NCBI GenBank assembly: GCA_017505725.1
Contig: JAFVOR010000043.1
Coordinates: forward strand, 1 to 64,000
Length of the DNA stretch: 64,000 nucleotides
Direction: 5' to 3'
DNA from: Alistipes sp.
GTDB lineage: Bacteria > Bacteroidota > Bacteroidia > Bacteroidales > Rikenellaceae
Position 1 is the stretch's first letter; each line of letters begins with the position of its first letter. The notes under the pieces are model-generated. The model did not search any database and was not told the origin of the DNA. It saw only the letters and a program-made list of their open reading frames with translations. Of the stretch, positions 34,391 to 42,993 are shown piece after piece. Made by a program: the position numbers and the translations under genes.

Positions 34391-35206
34391 ATGAGAGGTG
34401 CAGTTAAGATATTGGTTGTGGCCCTTGTGGCTCTATTGTCGGCGCAGAGCGTGTATGGCTGGGATGCAAAAGGTCATACAACAATCGGCCACATTGCAGA
34501 TCGCAACCTCACGCCCAAAGCTCGCAAGATGGTGAGTCGCTATCTTGGTCATTCGCTCGCCTACTACGCTTCGTGGATGGATCAGGTGCGCTATGTCGAT
34601 GCCTACCACCACACTGCGCGTTGGCACTCGGTGGGAGTTAAGGATAATACACTTATGCCATCGGACCTCACCGGCTCGAAAGCCTTCTATGGCACACCAT
34701 TGCAGAACGATGACTATGGCATTGTTCGATTGGAGCAGATTATGGAGCAGATGAAGGGGTATCGCAACTTGTCGGACTCGACGGTGGCGGTAAACCTCAA
34801 GTGTATGATTCATCTTGTGGGCGATATGCACTGCCCGGGACACACCTTCTTTGCCGACCAGTCGATGCAGTACTATATCAAGGATGGAGGCAAGCGTGTC
34901 CACTACCACAACTTCTTCGATGCCGCCTATGCCCGCTTCAACAAGGGCGTTTCACCAGTCAGATTCTTCGATACGAACTGCCGCTTGAGCAAGGCGGAGG
35001 TCGAGCTGTTGTGTGGTGGTAGTGTCGAGGAGTGGATTCGAAGCAATTTCCCGCAGTACCGCGAGTGTTATAAGCTCCTGCCAAAGGGTCGAGATTTCAG
35101 AGAGTTGTCCGATGCGGAGCAAAAGCGAGTAGGTGAGATAACTGACAGACTCCACGTCGAGGCGGGCTATCGCCTGGCGCATATTGTGAACGAGATTTTC
35201 AGGTAG
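34391..35206 (+). CDS. secreted S1/P1 nuclease-like protein, type A (array 1, solo)
   Basis: 271 residues; signal peptide 1-23, mature Trp24. Ligand positions W24, H29, D64, H79, H141-D145-H151 (HLVGDMHCPGH) and H173/D177 (HNFFD) are all filled. The last motif reads FFD instead of the usual FWD. It has no B partner: dtd follows, then a second A very like it (both read GHIADR, LTPKARKM, HSLAYYASW). It begins 3 nt after the RluA-type gene, so it is probably co-transcribed with cdd. C-terminal helix AGYRLAHIVNEIF. Confidence 0.88.
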   Translation: MRGAVKILVVALVALLSAQSVYGWDAKGHTTIGHIADRNLTPKARKMVSRYLGHSLAYYASWMDQVRYVDAYHHTARWHSVGVKDNTLMPSDLTGSKAFYGTPLQNDDYGIVRLEQIMEQMKGYRNLSDSTVAVNLKCMIHLVGDMHCPGHTFFADQSMQYYIKDGGKRVHYHNFFDAAYARFNKGVSPVRFFDTNCRLSKAEVELLCGGSVEEWIRSNFPQYRECYKLLPKGRDFRELSDAEQKRVGEITDRLHVEAGYRLAHIVNEIFR

Positions 35207-35224
35207 ATTTAACAAAAAGCAGTT

Positions 35225-35677
35225 ATGCGTATCATAATACAGAGGGTGCAACGATGCAGTGTCGAGGTCGAGGGTCGAATCATCGGCGAGATAGGCAAGG
35301 GTATGGCTATCCTGCTCGGCATCGAGGATGCCGACACACAGGAGGATATCGACTGGTTGTGCGGCAAGATTTCGCGTCTACGCATCTTTGATGATGAGAA
35401 TGGGGTGATGAATCTCGACATTCAGCAGACCGAGGGTAGGGTGATTGTGATAAGTCAGTTTACGCTCTTTGCCTCGACCAAGAAGGGCAACCGTCCATCG
35501 TATATCCGCTCGGCGGGTGAAGTTTTCGCGCGCCCTATGTACGAGAAGTTCTTGGCAACCCTCTCGGGAGTGCTTGGCTCAGAGGTCGAGCACGGCGAGT
35601 TTGGTGCCGATATGAAGGTGTCGCTCGTGAATGACGGACCGGTAACGATTTGTATAGATTCAAAAAATAGAGAGTAG
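35225..35677 (+). CDS. dtd: D-aminoacyl-tRNA deacylase
   Basis: A 150-residue DTD that frees tRNA from wrongly attached D-amino acids and glycine. Both active-site motifs are present: VISQFTLFAST and LVNDGPVTICID. The length is standard. It is the only unrelated gene inside the nuclease-fold array, 18 nt after the first A and 2 nt before the second. Because those two A genes are close relatives, dtd either was caught between duplicates or marks the ancestral insertion point. Confidence 0.93.
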   Translation: MRIIIQRVQRCSVEVEGRIIGEIGKGMAILLGIEDADTQEDIDWLCGKISRLRIFDDENGVMNLDIQQTEGRVIVISQFTLFASTKKGNRPSYIRSAGEVFARPMYEKFLATLSGVLGSEVEHGEFGADMKVSLVNDGPVTICIDSKNRE

Positions 35678-35679
35678 TT

Positions 35680-36489
35680 ATGAAGAGATTATTGATTGCA
35701 GTGTTGGCTTTGGTTGCGCTCTTGTCTGCACCTCGCGCCTATGCGTGGGATGCTTCGGGACACGGTACCATTGGCCATATTGCCGACCGTCACCTTACGC
35801 CTAAGGCGCGTAAGATGTGCAGCAAGTACTTGGGTCACTCGTTGGCCTATTACGCCTCGTGGCTCGATCAGTGGCGTTACTCGCACGAGTATCACCACAC
35901 TGCCCGTTGGCACGCAGTGGGCATCAAGGATGGTGAGTTTGTACCAGGTCAGGTGGCAGGCGATATTGCCGACTTCCTTGCGCCTCTCACCCCCGATGAC
36001 CACGGTGTGGCACGAATGGAGCAGATGCTCGCCAATCTCGAGCACTACCGCAATATGCCCGATTCGGCAGTTACGGTCAACCTCAAGTGCCTCATCCATA
36101 TGGTGGGCGATATGCACTGCCCGGGCCACGTATTCTACTATGGCTTGAAGCAGTACGAGATGAAGGCCTACGACGAGCCTATCCGCTTCCACGGATTTAT
36201 CGATAAGTGCTATGGTCGCTTCAACAAGGGTAAGACCTCGGATGAGTTCTACCACAAGTATTGCCGATTGACCAAAGCGGAGATTGCCGAGTTGTGTCAG
36301 GGCGATATGGGCGATTGGGTGAAGCAGAATACCCCGGTATTCAAGGAGTGCTACACACTGCTTTCGCCAACCATCGACTATCGTGACCTCCCCGAGCAGA
36401 ACAAGTTCCGCCTGAAGGAGATTACCGACGAGTTGCGTGTCAAGGCGGGCTATCGTCTGGCCTATGTTATGAACCAAATTTTCAAATAG
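35680..36489 (+). CDS. secreted S1/P1 nuclease-like protein, type A (array 2, pair 1)
   Basis: 269 residues; signal peptide 1-22 ending RAYA. Zinc ligands: W23, H28, D63, H78, H140-D144-H150 (HMVGDMHCPGH), H171/D175 (HGFID, with Ile where most paralogs have Trp). Closest relative by eye is the gene at 34391. The start lies 2 nt after dtd, so translational coupling is likely. Followed after 10 nt by its B partner. C-terminal AGYRLAYVMNQIF. Confidence 0.88.
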   Translation: MKRLLIAVLALVALLSAPRAYAWDASGHGTIGHIADRHLTPKARKMCSKYLGHSLAYYASWLDQWRYSHEYHHTARWHAVGIKDGEFVPGQVAGDIADFLAPLTPDDHGVARMEQMLANLEHYRNMPDSAVTVNLKCLIHMVGDMHCPGHVFYYGLKQYEMKAYDEPIRFHGFIDKCYGRFNKGKTSDEFYHKYCRLTKAEIAELCQGDMGDWVKQNTPVFKECYTLLSPTIDYRDLPEQNKFRLKEITDELRVKAGYRLAYVMNQIFK

Positions 36490-36499
36490 AGGATAGAGT

Positions 36500-37261
36500 A
36501 TGAAGTTAAGATATCTGATTTTGGCAGCTATGGCAGCTGTTGCAGTTGAGGCCTCGGCGTGGACCACCGAGGTGAACAAGGCTATTCTGATGCTTGCCGA
36601 GGAGAACCTCTCGCGCAAGGCACAGAAGGAGGTTGAGGCGGTGCTGGGTGCGCCACTTTCGTCGATTGAGTTCGCACAAAAGGGCAAGAGCAAGACCCGT
36701 CTTAACGAGGGCGGAAAGTCGGTCACTACCGATGCAAAGGATGGAGTCGTGGTGTTGGAGAAGGCGTTGGCAACGCTCCGCACAAAGGGTGCATCGGCCG
36801 AGGAGCGTAAGTCGGCGTTGTTGGCCGTAGCGGAGCATACGGTCGACATCCACTGTCCGGCAAATATCCTTATCGACAAACATCTCGAGGGTGACTTCAA
36901 GTTTGGTCGCGAGAATGGTCGACCACGCACTTCGCGTTGGTTCAAGGTTGACAAGCGTGAGTGGCAGTCGATGTGGCACAACCTCTTCCACAAGCAGTTG
37001 GGTGCTTGGTCGGCAGATATGTATATCTACGATTGGCACATCGCAACCAAGGGTATGGCCAAGCAGTTCAAGAAGCAACCTGTGGCTCCTCGCCTTTGGG
37101 CAGAGCAGACAGGTGAGGTGGTACTCAAGTCGCTTAAGGTCTTTAAGCCTAATGCCGAGGTCGGTCGTATGCAGATAACAAATCTCGAGGAGGTGAACAA
37201 CAGCCTTATGTACAAGGCGGCATTCCGCCTTGCTGATGTTTTGAATCAAACATTGAAATAA
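36500..37261 (+). CDS. degenerate S1/P1-fold secreted protein, type B (pair 1)
   Basis: 253 residues; signal peptide 1-20 (ASA), mature Trp21. The H6-equivalent is Asn26. D41 and H56 have no counterpart. In TVDIHCPAN the Asp (116) is kept, but the first His is Glu and the last is Asn; HxFWD is replaced by WQSMWH. This is the most divergent early B, yet AAFRLADVLNQTL at the C-terminus and the exposed Trp show common descent. A three-zinc catalytic centre cannot form, so a pseudoenzyme or binding role is more likely. Confidence 0.72.
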   Translation: MKLRYLILAAMAAVAVEASAWTTEVNKAILMLAEENLSRKAQKEVEAVLGAPLSSIEFAQKGKSKTRLNEGGKSVTTDAKDGVVVLEKALATLRTKGASAEERKSALLAVAEHTVDIHCPANILIDKHLEGDFKFGRENGRPRTSRWFKVDKREWQSMWHNLFHKQLGAWSADMYIYDWHIATKGMAKQFKKQPVAPRLWAEQTGEVVLKSLKVFKPNAEVGRMQITNLEEVNNSLMYKAAFRLADVLNQTLK

Positions 37262-37275
37262 AATAAAACCAACCT

Positions 37276-38070
37276 ATGAAAACTTTACGAAACCTAACGC
37301 TTCTGCTCTTGGCACTTGTGGTGTCGCAGAGCGCAATGGCTTGGGGTAAGTGGGGACATCGCATTTCGGCCTACATTGCCGAGCAGCACCTCACCGAGAA
37401 GGCCAACTCGGAGTGTCGTCGTTACTTGAAGCACACGCTTCCGTACCACGCTTCGTGGCAGGACTATTGGCGTAACTGCGAGGGCTTTGGTGAGATTTGC
37501 ACCGCCCACTCGCACTATGTGAACAAGGATTTCTCGTTGCGTGGCAAGGGTAACCCCGATCGTGATCCTGTGTCGCGTGTCGACAAGATTACACGACAGA
37601 TGGAGAAGGGCCAATACCTCAATATGCCCGACTCGATTGTGGCTATGAACCTCAAACTCCTCATCCATATGGTGACCGATATGCACTGCCCTGGTCACGT
37701 GACCTATCCGAAGGAGATGAACTTCCCGGTGAAGATGTCGCTCAAGATTGGCGGAAAAAAGGTTGCTCGTCACAAGTTCTGGGATGGTGCACCTATGTAC
37801 CTCCATCCGAAGTGGCGTATTGAGCAGTTTGCCAAGGCCTACGACACCTACTCGGAGAAGCAGATTAAGAAGTTCTGCAAGGGTGATCCTTACAAGTGGG
37901 GCTATGCCAATGCGTGCAAGATGGTCGAGACATTCGACTATTGGAACGAGGGCGAAGATTTCAAGAAGATGAGCAAGGAGAGGCGTCAAGTCATTGAGGA
38001 TATGACTCACAAGCAGTTGGCTGTGGGTGGCTATCGTTTGGCTCACATTCTCAATCGTATTTTCAAATAA
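37276..38070 (+). CDS. secreted S1/P1 nuclease-like protein, type A (pair 2)
   Basis: 264 residues; signal peptide 1-22 (SAMA), Trp23. Ligands W23, H28, D63, H78, H131-D135-H141 (HMVTDMHCPGH) and H166/D170 (RHKFWD). The loop after the second His, HSHYVNKDF, and the MYLHPKWR segment are shared with the A genes at 38869 and 40537, defining a subgroup (WQDYWR instead of WMDxWR). Full-length and intact. Confidence 0.88.
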   Translation: MKTLRNLTLLLLALVVSQSAMAWGKWGHRISAYIAEQHLTEKANSECRRYLKHTLPYHASWQDYWRNCEGFGEICTAHSHYVNKDFSLRGKGNPDRDPVSRVDKITRQMEKGQYLNMPDSIVAMNLKLLIHMVTDMHCPGHVTYPKEMNFPVKMSLKIGGKKVARHKFWDGAPMYLHPKWRIEQFAKAYDTYSEKQIKKFCKGDPYKWGYANACKMVETFDYWNEGEDFKKMSKERRQVIEDMTHKQLAVGGYRLAHILNRIFK

Positions 38071-38082
38071 TAGGAGGAACAA

Positions 38083-38859
38083 ATGATGAAAAAGATTATA
38101 GCAGTTCTGTTTGCCTTGGCAATGGTGACAAGCGAGGCTTATGCATTCAAGTCGCTTGGTCACCAGACCATTGCCGCTTTGGCGCAGCGCCATCTCACCG
38201 ATAAGGCCAAGACGGAGGTTCAAAACATCCTTAAGTCGGATATGAGCAAGCACGCTATGTGGCTCTACTCTCTGCGCAAGAGAGTCGATTTGGCATATGT
38301 TCAGCAGTGGCAGTACACTACGCTCAACGCCGAGGGTAAGTCTGTAACAACCGATGCAAACGACGGCATTGTGGCACTCGAGAGTGCTGTGAAGGTGCTT
38401 CGCAACCGCAAGAACGAGAGCGACTCGTTGGTGTTGGCATCGTTGCACACGGTCATTCAGATCGTTGGCGACATCCACAACCCTTCTAATATCCGCATCG
38501 AGGGTAACGAGGCGACCAAGGGCTTTAAGTTTACACTCGTTAGTCGCAAGAAGAAGTCGGAGATGTCGTGGAGAAATATGTGGCACAACTACGCAAATCG
38601 CCACGATGTATTCTCGGCCGACTACTATGCTACCGATGTCGAGATCTTTGCAGGCGACAAGAAGAGCGAGTACGAGAAGGGTACACCGCGCTTCTGGGCC
38701 GAGAATGTTGGCGAGGATGTAGTTCGTTGCCTCGAGGTTGTATCTCCGGGCGCCGAGGTGTCGATGATCGATTACAACAACTACGAGTATCTCTACGACA
38801 AGTGTATGGCCAAGGCGGGTTATCGTCTGGCCGCTCTATTGAACGATATTTTCAAATAA
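38083..38859 (+). CDS. degenerate S1/P1-fold secreted protein, type B1 with N-terminal Phe (pair 2)
   Basis: 258 residues; signal peptide 1-21 (EAYA), mature Phe22 in place of Trp. H27 (H6) is kept in FKSLGHQ. D41 is Tyr62, H56 is Gln77, and HxxxDxHCPxH has become QIVGDIHNPSN with only Asp130 kept. HxFWD is WRNMWH. The first few lines still look like type A, so it is an intermediate between A and the later B2 proteins. C-terminal AGYRLAALLNDIF. Confidence 0.75.
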   Translation: MMKKIIAVLFALAMVTSEAYAFKSLGHQTIAALAQRHLTDKAKTEVQNILKSDMSKHAMWLYSLRKRVDLAYVQQWQYTTLNAEGKSVTTDANDGIVALESAVKVLRNRKNESDSLVLASLHTVIQIVGDIHNPSNIRIEGNEATKGFKFTLVSRKKKSEMSWRNMWHNYANRHDVFSADYYATDVEIFAGDKKSEYEKGTPRFWAENVGEDVVRCLEVVSPGAEVSMIDYNNYEYLYDKCMAKAGYRLAALLNDIFK

Positions 38860-38868
38860 CTTTTTAAT

Positions 38869-39669
38869 ATGAAGCAGAAGATAACAACCTTTATTGTAGC
38901 TTGTGTAGCTCTGTGTTGTGTGCAGAGCGCAATGGCTTGGGGTAGCTGGGGTCACCACATCGCTGCCTACATTGCCGAGAAACACTTGACACCCGAGGCG
39001 AATGCGAAGTGTCAGCACTATCTTAAGCAGAATTTGCCACATTTCTCATCCTGGCAGGACTATTGGCGACACAGCGATCCGTTCAAGGAGATTAGCTTCT
39101 GGCATTCGAGCTATGTAAACAAGAAATTCGATGTCATCGGCTACAAGGGCGATGAGACTCGCGATGCCGCATATCAGGTCAATCGCATTATCAAGGAGAT
39201 GGAGAAGGGCAAGTATAAGCAGATGTCCGACTCGTTGGTGGCCGTAAACCTCAAACTTCTGATCCATATGGTGGGTGATATGCACTGCCCAAGCCACATT
39301 GTATATACCAAGGATTTTGGTATGGCGAGTTACTCCATAAAGGTTAAGGGCAAGAAGTGTGGCCGTCACAAGTTCTGGGATGCGAGTCCACAATATATGC
39401 ATCCGAAGTGGAAGGCCGACCGCTTTGTTAAGGCGTATGATACCTACTCGCCAAAGGAGATAAAGAAGATTTGCAAGGGAAATCCCTACAAGTGGAGCGT
39501 ACAGAACGCAAATAATATACTGAAGACAGCGAGCTATTGGGAGCGCGGAGCAGAATTTACAAAGCTCAGCAAGGAGCAGCGTAAGAATATCGATGAGACA
39601 TTGCACGAGCAGTTGGCTTTTGCGGGTTATCGTTTGGCTTCGGTACTCAACAAGATTTTCAGCAAATAA
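38869..39669 (+). CDS. secreted S1/P1 nuclease-like protein, type A (pair 3)
   Basis: 266 residues; signal peptide 1-23 (SAMA), Trp24. Ligands W24, H29, D64, H79, H133-D137-H143 (HMVGDMHCPSH), H167/D171 (RHKFWD). Same WQDYWR subgroup as the A genes at 37276 and 40537, sharing KQMSDSLVAVNLKLLIHMVG with the latter. The KGKK segment before the last ligand pair is shared too. Starts 9 nt after the previous B. Confidence 0.88.
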   Translation: MKQKITTFIVACVALCCVQSAMAWGSWGHHIAAYIAEKHLTPEANAKCQHYLKQNLPHFSSWQDYWRHSDPFKEISFWHSSYVNKKFDVIGYKGDETRDAAYQVNRIIKEMEKGKYKQMSDSLVAVNLKLLIHMVGDMHCPSHIVYTKDFGMASYSIKVKGKKCGRHKFWDASPQYMHPKWKADRFVKAYDTYSPKEIKKICKGNPYKWSVQNANNILKTASYWERGAEFTKLSKEQRKNIDETLHEQLAFAGYRLASVLNKIFSK

Positions 39670-39687
39670 ATGGGGGTGAAAAGTTAT

Positions 39688-40494
39688 ATGAAAAAGATAG
39701 TATTACTTATAGCGTCGTCGATATTGTTTGTGGGTGACGCATTGGCATTCAATGCTTTCGGACACCAATCCATAGCGGCATTGGCCGATAAATATCTCTC
39801 CGATAACGCCAAGAAGGAGGTTAAGGCGATCCTCAAAACCGATATGGTCAAGGCTTCAACCTGGTTGAATACTTTGCGCAAGAAGCAGGGTTTGACCCAC
39901 ACTAATGGTTGGCACACTACTACGCTCGACGCCAATGGTAAGTCGACCACAATGGCCGAGAACGATGGTATTGTTCAGCTCGAGAAGTCGATTGCGGTAT
40001 TGCGCGATCGTGCAAATCAGAGCGACTCGCTTGTTCAGGCCTCGCTTCGTACCGTGATTCACCTTGTCGGCGATTTGCACTGCATATCGCACATCTATAT
40101 CGATGGCAACGAGCCGACAAAGGGTTTTACCTACAAGACCTGGAACGAACTTACTGCCGAGGGCAAAGGCTTCTATTGCAGCAAGACCTACGACACAAGT
40201 TGGTACAAACTCTGGGAGAACAAGTTTGCAGGGCGTTATACACTATTTACCCCTCAATACTATGGTGACGACATCGATATTTTTGCCAATGAGAAGAAGG
40301 CAGAGTACGAGAAGGGTACACCTCGTTTTTGGGTCGAGAATGTGGGCGAGGATGTTCTCCGTGCGCTCGAGACCTTCCAACCGGGGAAGGTCGTGCCTGC
40401 ACAGATGAATGAGCGTCAGGAGCCGGTACACAATCGTTGTATGGCCAAGGCAGCCTATCGTTTGGCTGCTCTTCTCAACGATATATTCAAATAG
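39688..40494 (+). CDS. degenerate S1/P1-fold secreted protein, type B1 with N-terminal Phe (pair 3)
   Basis: 268 residues from the ATG at 39688 (MKKIVLL); an ATG six codons earlier abuts the upstream stop. Signal peptide 1-20 (ALA), mature Phe21. It keeps H26, H76 and all of H125-D129-H135 (HLVGDLHCISH) but has Asn61 for D41, and the last pair HxxxD is Tyr173/Glu177 (YKLWE). With six of nine ligands left it is the least decayed B type and may still bind one or two zinc ions. Confidence 0.76.
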   Translation: MKKIVLLIASSILFVGDALAFNAFGHQSIAALADKYLSDNAKKEVKAILKTDMVKASTWLNTLRKKQGLTHTNGWHTTTLDANGKSTTMAENDGIVQLEKSIAVLRDRANQSDSLVQASLRTVIHLVGDLHCISHIYIDGNEPTKGFTYKTWNELTAEGKGFYCSKTYDTSWYKLWENKFAGRYTLFTPQYYGDDIDIFANEKKAEYEKGTPRFWVENVGEDVLRALETFQPGKVVPAQMNERQEPVHNRCMAKAAYRLAALLNDIFK

Positions 40495-40536
40495 ACCGAT
40501 GAACGAAACAACTAAAATAATAAAAATACTACTACA

Positions 40537-41346
40537 ATGAAGAAGATTATTACATCAGTGATTGCGCTTGTGGTACTGTTTGGTGTGCAGAGCGCAAAGG
40601 CGTGGGGAACTTGGGGACACCACGCAGTGGCATTTATTGCCGAGAAACATCTCACCCCCGAGGCGAAGGCAAAGTGTGAGCAGTATCTTCAGTTCTCGTT
40701 GCCACACTACTCGTCGTGGCAGGACTATTGGCGCAATAGCCACCCATTCGAGGAGATTACCCATTGGCATATGAATCGTGTAAACAAGAACTTTGTGACC
40801 ATAGGTTCCAAGGGCAATGTTTCGCGCGACGCTGTGACTCAGATCAACCGCATTGTCAAGGAGATGGAGAAGGGTAAGTACAAGCAGATGAGCGACTCGC
40901 TGGTTGCTGTCAACCTCAAACTCCTCATCCATATGGTGGGCGATATGCACTGCCCTTGCCATATGGCCTACTCGAAGGACTTCTTGCAGCAGCGTGGCGT
41001 GAAGGGTGTGTCAATCTTTGTTAAGGGTAAGAAGTACGACTACCACAAGTTCTGGGATGCGGCACCGCAGATTATGAATCCAAAGTGGAAGGCTGACGAC
41101 TACTTGAAGGCTTGTGACACCTACTCGCCAAAGCAGATCAAGAAGATCAGCAAGGGCAATGTCTACAAGTGGAGTGTGGACAATGCTAGGCGCGAGGTGG
41201 TGATGTTCGACTTCTGGGAGCGCCACGAGGAGCTCACCAAGATGTCGAAGGAGCGTCGCGAGCGCATCAACGACCTTATGTATCAGCAGCTCGCATACGC
41301 AGGCTACCGATTGGCGGCAACACTCAACAAACTTTTTGCAAAATAA
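40537..41346 (+). CDS. secreted S1/P1 nuclease-like protein, type A (pair 4)
   Basis: 269 residues; signal peptide 1-22 (QSAKA), Trp23. Ligands W23, H28, D63, H78, H132-D136-H142 (HMVGDMHCPCH), H170/D174 (YHKFWD). The bases around the cleavage site, CAGAGCGCAAAGGCGTGGGG (40588-40607), recur unchanged in three other A genes. The 42-nt gap before it is one of the longer ones in the array, but no TAnnTTTG promoter is present in it. Confidence 0.88.
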   Translation: MKKIITSVIALVVLFGVQSAKAWGTWGHHAVAFIAEKHLTPEAKAKCEQYLQFSLPHYSSWQDYWRNSHPFEEITHWHMNRVNKNFVTIGSKGNVSRDAVTQINRIVKEMEKGKYKQMSDSLVAVNLKLLIHMVGDMHCPCHMAYSKDFLQQRGVKGVSIFVKGKKYDYHKFWDAAPQIMNPKWKADDYLKACDTYSPKQIKKISKGNVYKWSVDNARREVVMFDFWERHEELTKMSKERRERINDLMYQQLAYAGYRLAATLNKLFAK

Positions 41347-41367
41347 ACAACTAGAACCTGAACAATA

Positions 41368-42150
41368 ATGAAAAAGATTATATTCACAATGTTTGCCTTG
41401 GTAGTGGCAAACGCAGCAGTGGCATTCAACCCATTTGGTCACCAGACCATTGCGGCTTTGGCCGATAAGTATCTCAGCGACAAGGCAAAGAGTGAGGTTA
41501 AGGCAATCCTTGGCACCGGTATGGTCGAGGAGGCGGTATGGCTCAACACACTTCGCAAGAGCGCACCCGAGACCAAGTCGTGGCACTTCTTTGTGCTTGC
41601 CGAGAATGGCAAGTCGGTTACAACTGACGCAAACGATGGCGTAGTGGTACTCGAGAAGAATATCGAGGTGTTGCGTAATCGTGCAGCGCATACTCCTGCC
41701 GAGGTTAAGGACGCTTTGCGTACCGTAATCCACCTTACAGGCGATATCCACTGCATCTCGCACATCCACATCGATGGCATCCAGGCTAGCAAGGGTTTCC
41801 AGTTTATGCACTGGAACGAGTTGGAGGGTAAGCGTTACAAGGCTTGGAAGTCGCAGTGGTACTCCTTCTGGAACAACGCCTTCTGCAATCGCCACAGCTT
41901 CTTCTCGCCGCAGTACTATGGCGACGATATCGACATCTACGCTAATGCCAAGAAGGCAGAGTACGAGAAGGGTACACCACGCTTCTGGGCAGAGAATACA
42001 GGCGAGGATGTAGTACGCGCCTTGGAGTCTATTACCCCGGGTGCAGTTGTTCCTACACAGATTCTTCAGCTTCAGGAGTTCAACCACACCAAGTGTATGG
42101 CTAAGGCTTCGTACCGTTTGGCTGCTTTGTTGAACGAGATTTTCAAATAG
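41368..42150 (+). CDS. degenerate S1/P1-fold secreted protein, type B1 with N-terminal Phe (pair 4)
   Basis: 260 residues; signal peptide 1-19 (AVA), mature Phe20. H25, H73 and the triad H122-D126-H132 (HLTGDIHCISH) are kept; D41 is Asn60 and the final pair is Tyr165/Asn169 (YSFWN). Very similar to the B1 gene at 39688, including the block KKAEYEKGTPRFWAEN. It has two residues fewer between the positions of D41 and H56. Probably not catalytic in the usual way. Confidence 0.76.
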   Translation: MKKIIFTMFALVVANAAVAFNPFGHQTIAALADKYLSDKAKSEVKAILGTGMVEEAVWLNTLRKSAPETKSWHFFVLAENGKSVTTDANDGVVVLEKNIEVLRNRAAHTPAEVKDALRTVIHLTGDIHCISHIHIDGIQASKGFQFMHWNELEGKRYKAWKSQWYSFWNNAFCNRHSFFSPQYYGDDIDIYANAKKAEYEKGTPRFWAENTGEDVVRALESITPGAVVPTQILQLQEFNHTKCMAKASYRLAALLNEIFK

Positions 42151-42169
42151 ACAATAAATGAGACCTTAT

Positions 42170-42970
42170 ATGAAAAAGATTTCAATTATCCTCATTGCGC
42201 TCGTTGCCACTCTGGGTGTGCAGAGCGCAAAGGCGTGGGGTGGTTTCGGACACGGCGCTATAGCATATGTGGCTGAGCAACACCTCACACCGTATGCAAA
42301 GGGGGAGGTGCGTCGCTACCTTCGCCATACGCTTCCGTTCTACGCCTCGTGGATGGACCATTGGCGTGCTGTGCCACCGTTTCACCCAACCAATGCCTGG
42401 CACGGATTCTCATCGATTGAGGGTCAGGTCGATTGGCAGAAGGGCGATGGCAAGGCTATGGGTCAGGTTGTCAATATCCTCAAGACGATGGGTGAAGGCA
42501 AGTATCGCAACTTGCCCGACTCGATTGTGCGCCACAATCTCTTGATCTTGGTGCACGCACTGCCCGATATGCACTGTCCTGTACACGTAGGCTACTCGCG
42601 CAAGGAGTATCCCGAGTACCGCTACGATGTTCTTCAGAAGGGTAAGCCTGTGAAGATGCACGGTTTCTGGGATGGTTCGCCAGGCTACAAGCGCAAGGGT
42701 TGGACCTACGAGAAGTATGCTGCTGAGGTTGATAAGATCACCGCCAAGCAGGAGAAGAAGATTATCAAGAAGGGTAATCTCGACCATTGGGGACGCGACA
42801 TTATCAAGAACGGTCACCGTGCCTATGCGATAACTTATGCCGACAAGGAGTTGACCAAGCTTACCGCCGAGGAGAGTGCCGAGGTGTTGGCGTTGGCTGA
42901 CGAGATGGCTATAAAGGCGGCATATCGTCTGGCTTGGGTACTTAACCAAATCTTTGTTGAGAAGAAGTAG
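42170..42970 (+). CDS. secreted S1/P1 nuclease-like protein, type A (solo, extra A)
   Basis: 266 residues from MKKISII at 42170; an ATG four codons upstream gives no better signal peptide. Signal peptide 1-22 (QSAKA), Trp23. Ligands W23, H28, D63, H78, H129-D133-H139 (HALPDMHCPVH), H164/D168 (MHGFWD). The next gene is also type A and closely similar (HTLPFYASWMDHWRAVPPF in both), so the alternation is broken here by a recent-looking A duplication or loss of a B. Confidence 0.88.
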   Translation: MKKISIILIALVATLGVQSAKAWGGFGHGAIAYVAEQHLTPYAKGEVRRYLRHTLPFYASWMDHWRAVPPFHPTNAWHGFSSIEGQVDWQKGDGKAMGQVVNILKTMGEGKYRNLPDSIVRHNLLILVHALPDMHCPVHVGYSRKEYPEYRYDVLQKGKPVKMHGFWDGSPGYKRKGWTYEKYAAEVDKITAKQEKKIIKKGNLDHWGRDIIKNGHRAYAITYADKELTKLTAEESAEVLALADEMAIKAAYRLAWVLNQIFVEKK

Positions 42971-42993
42971 TCACAGCTATTATATATAGGTAT

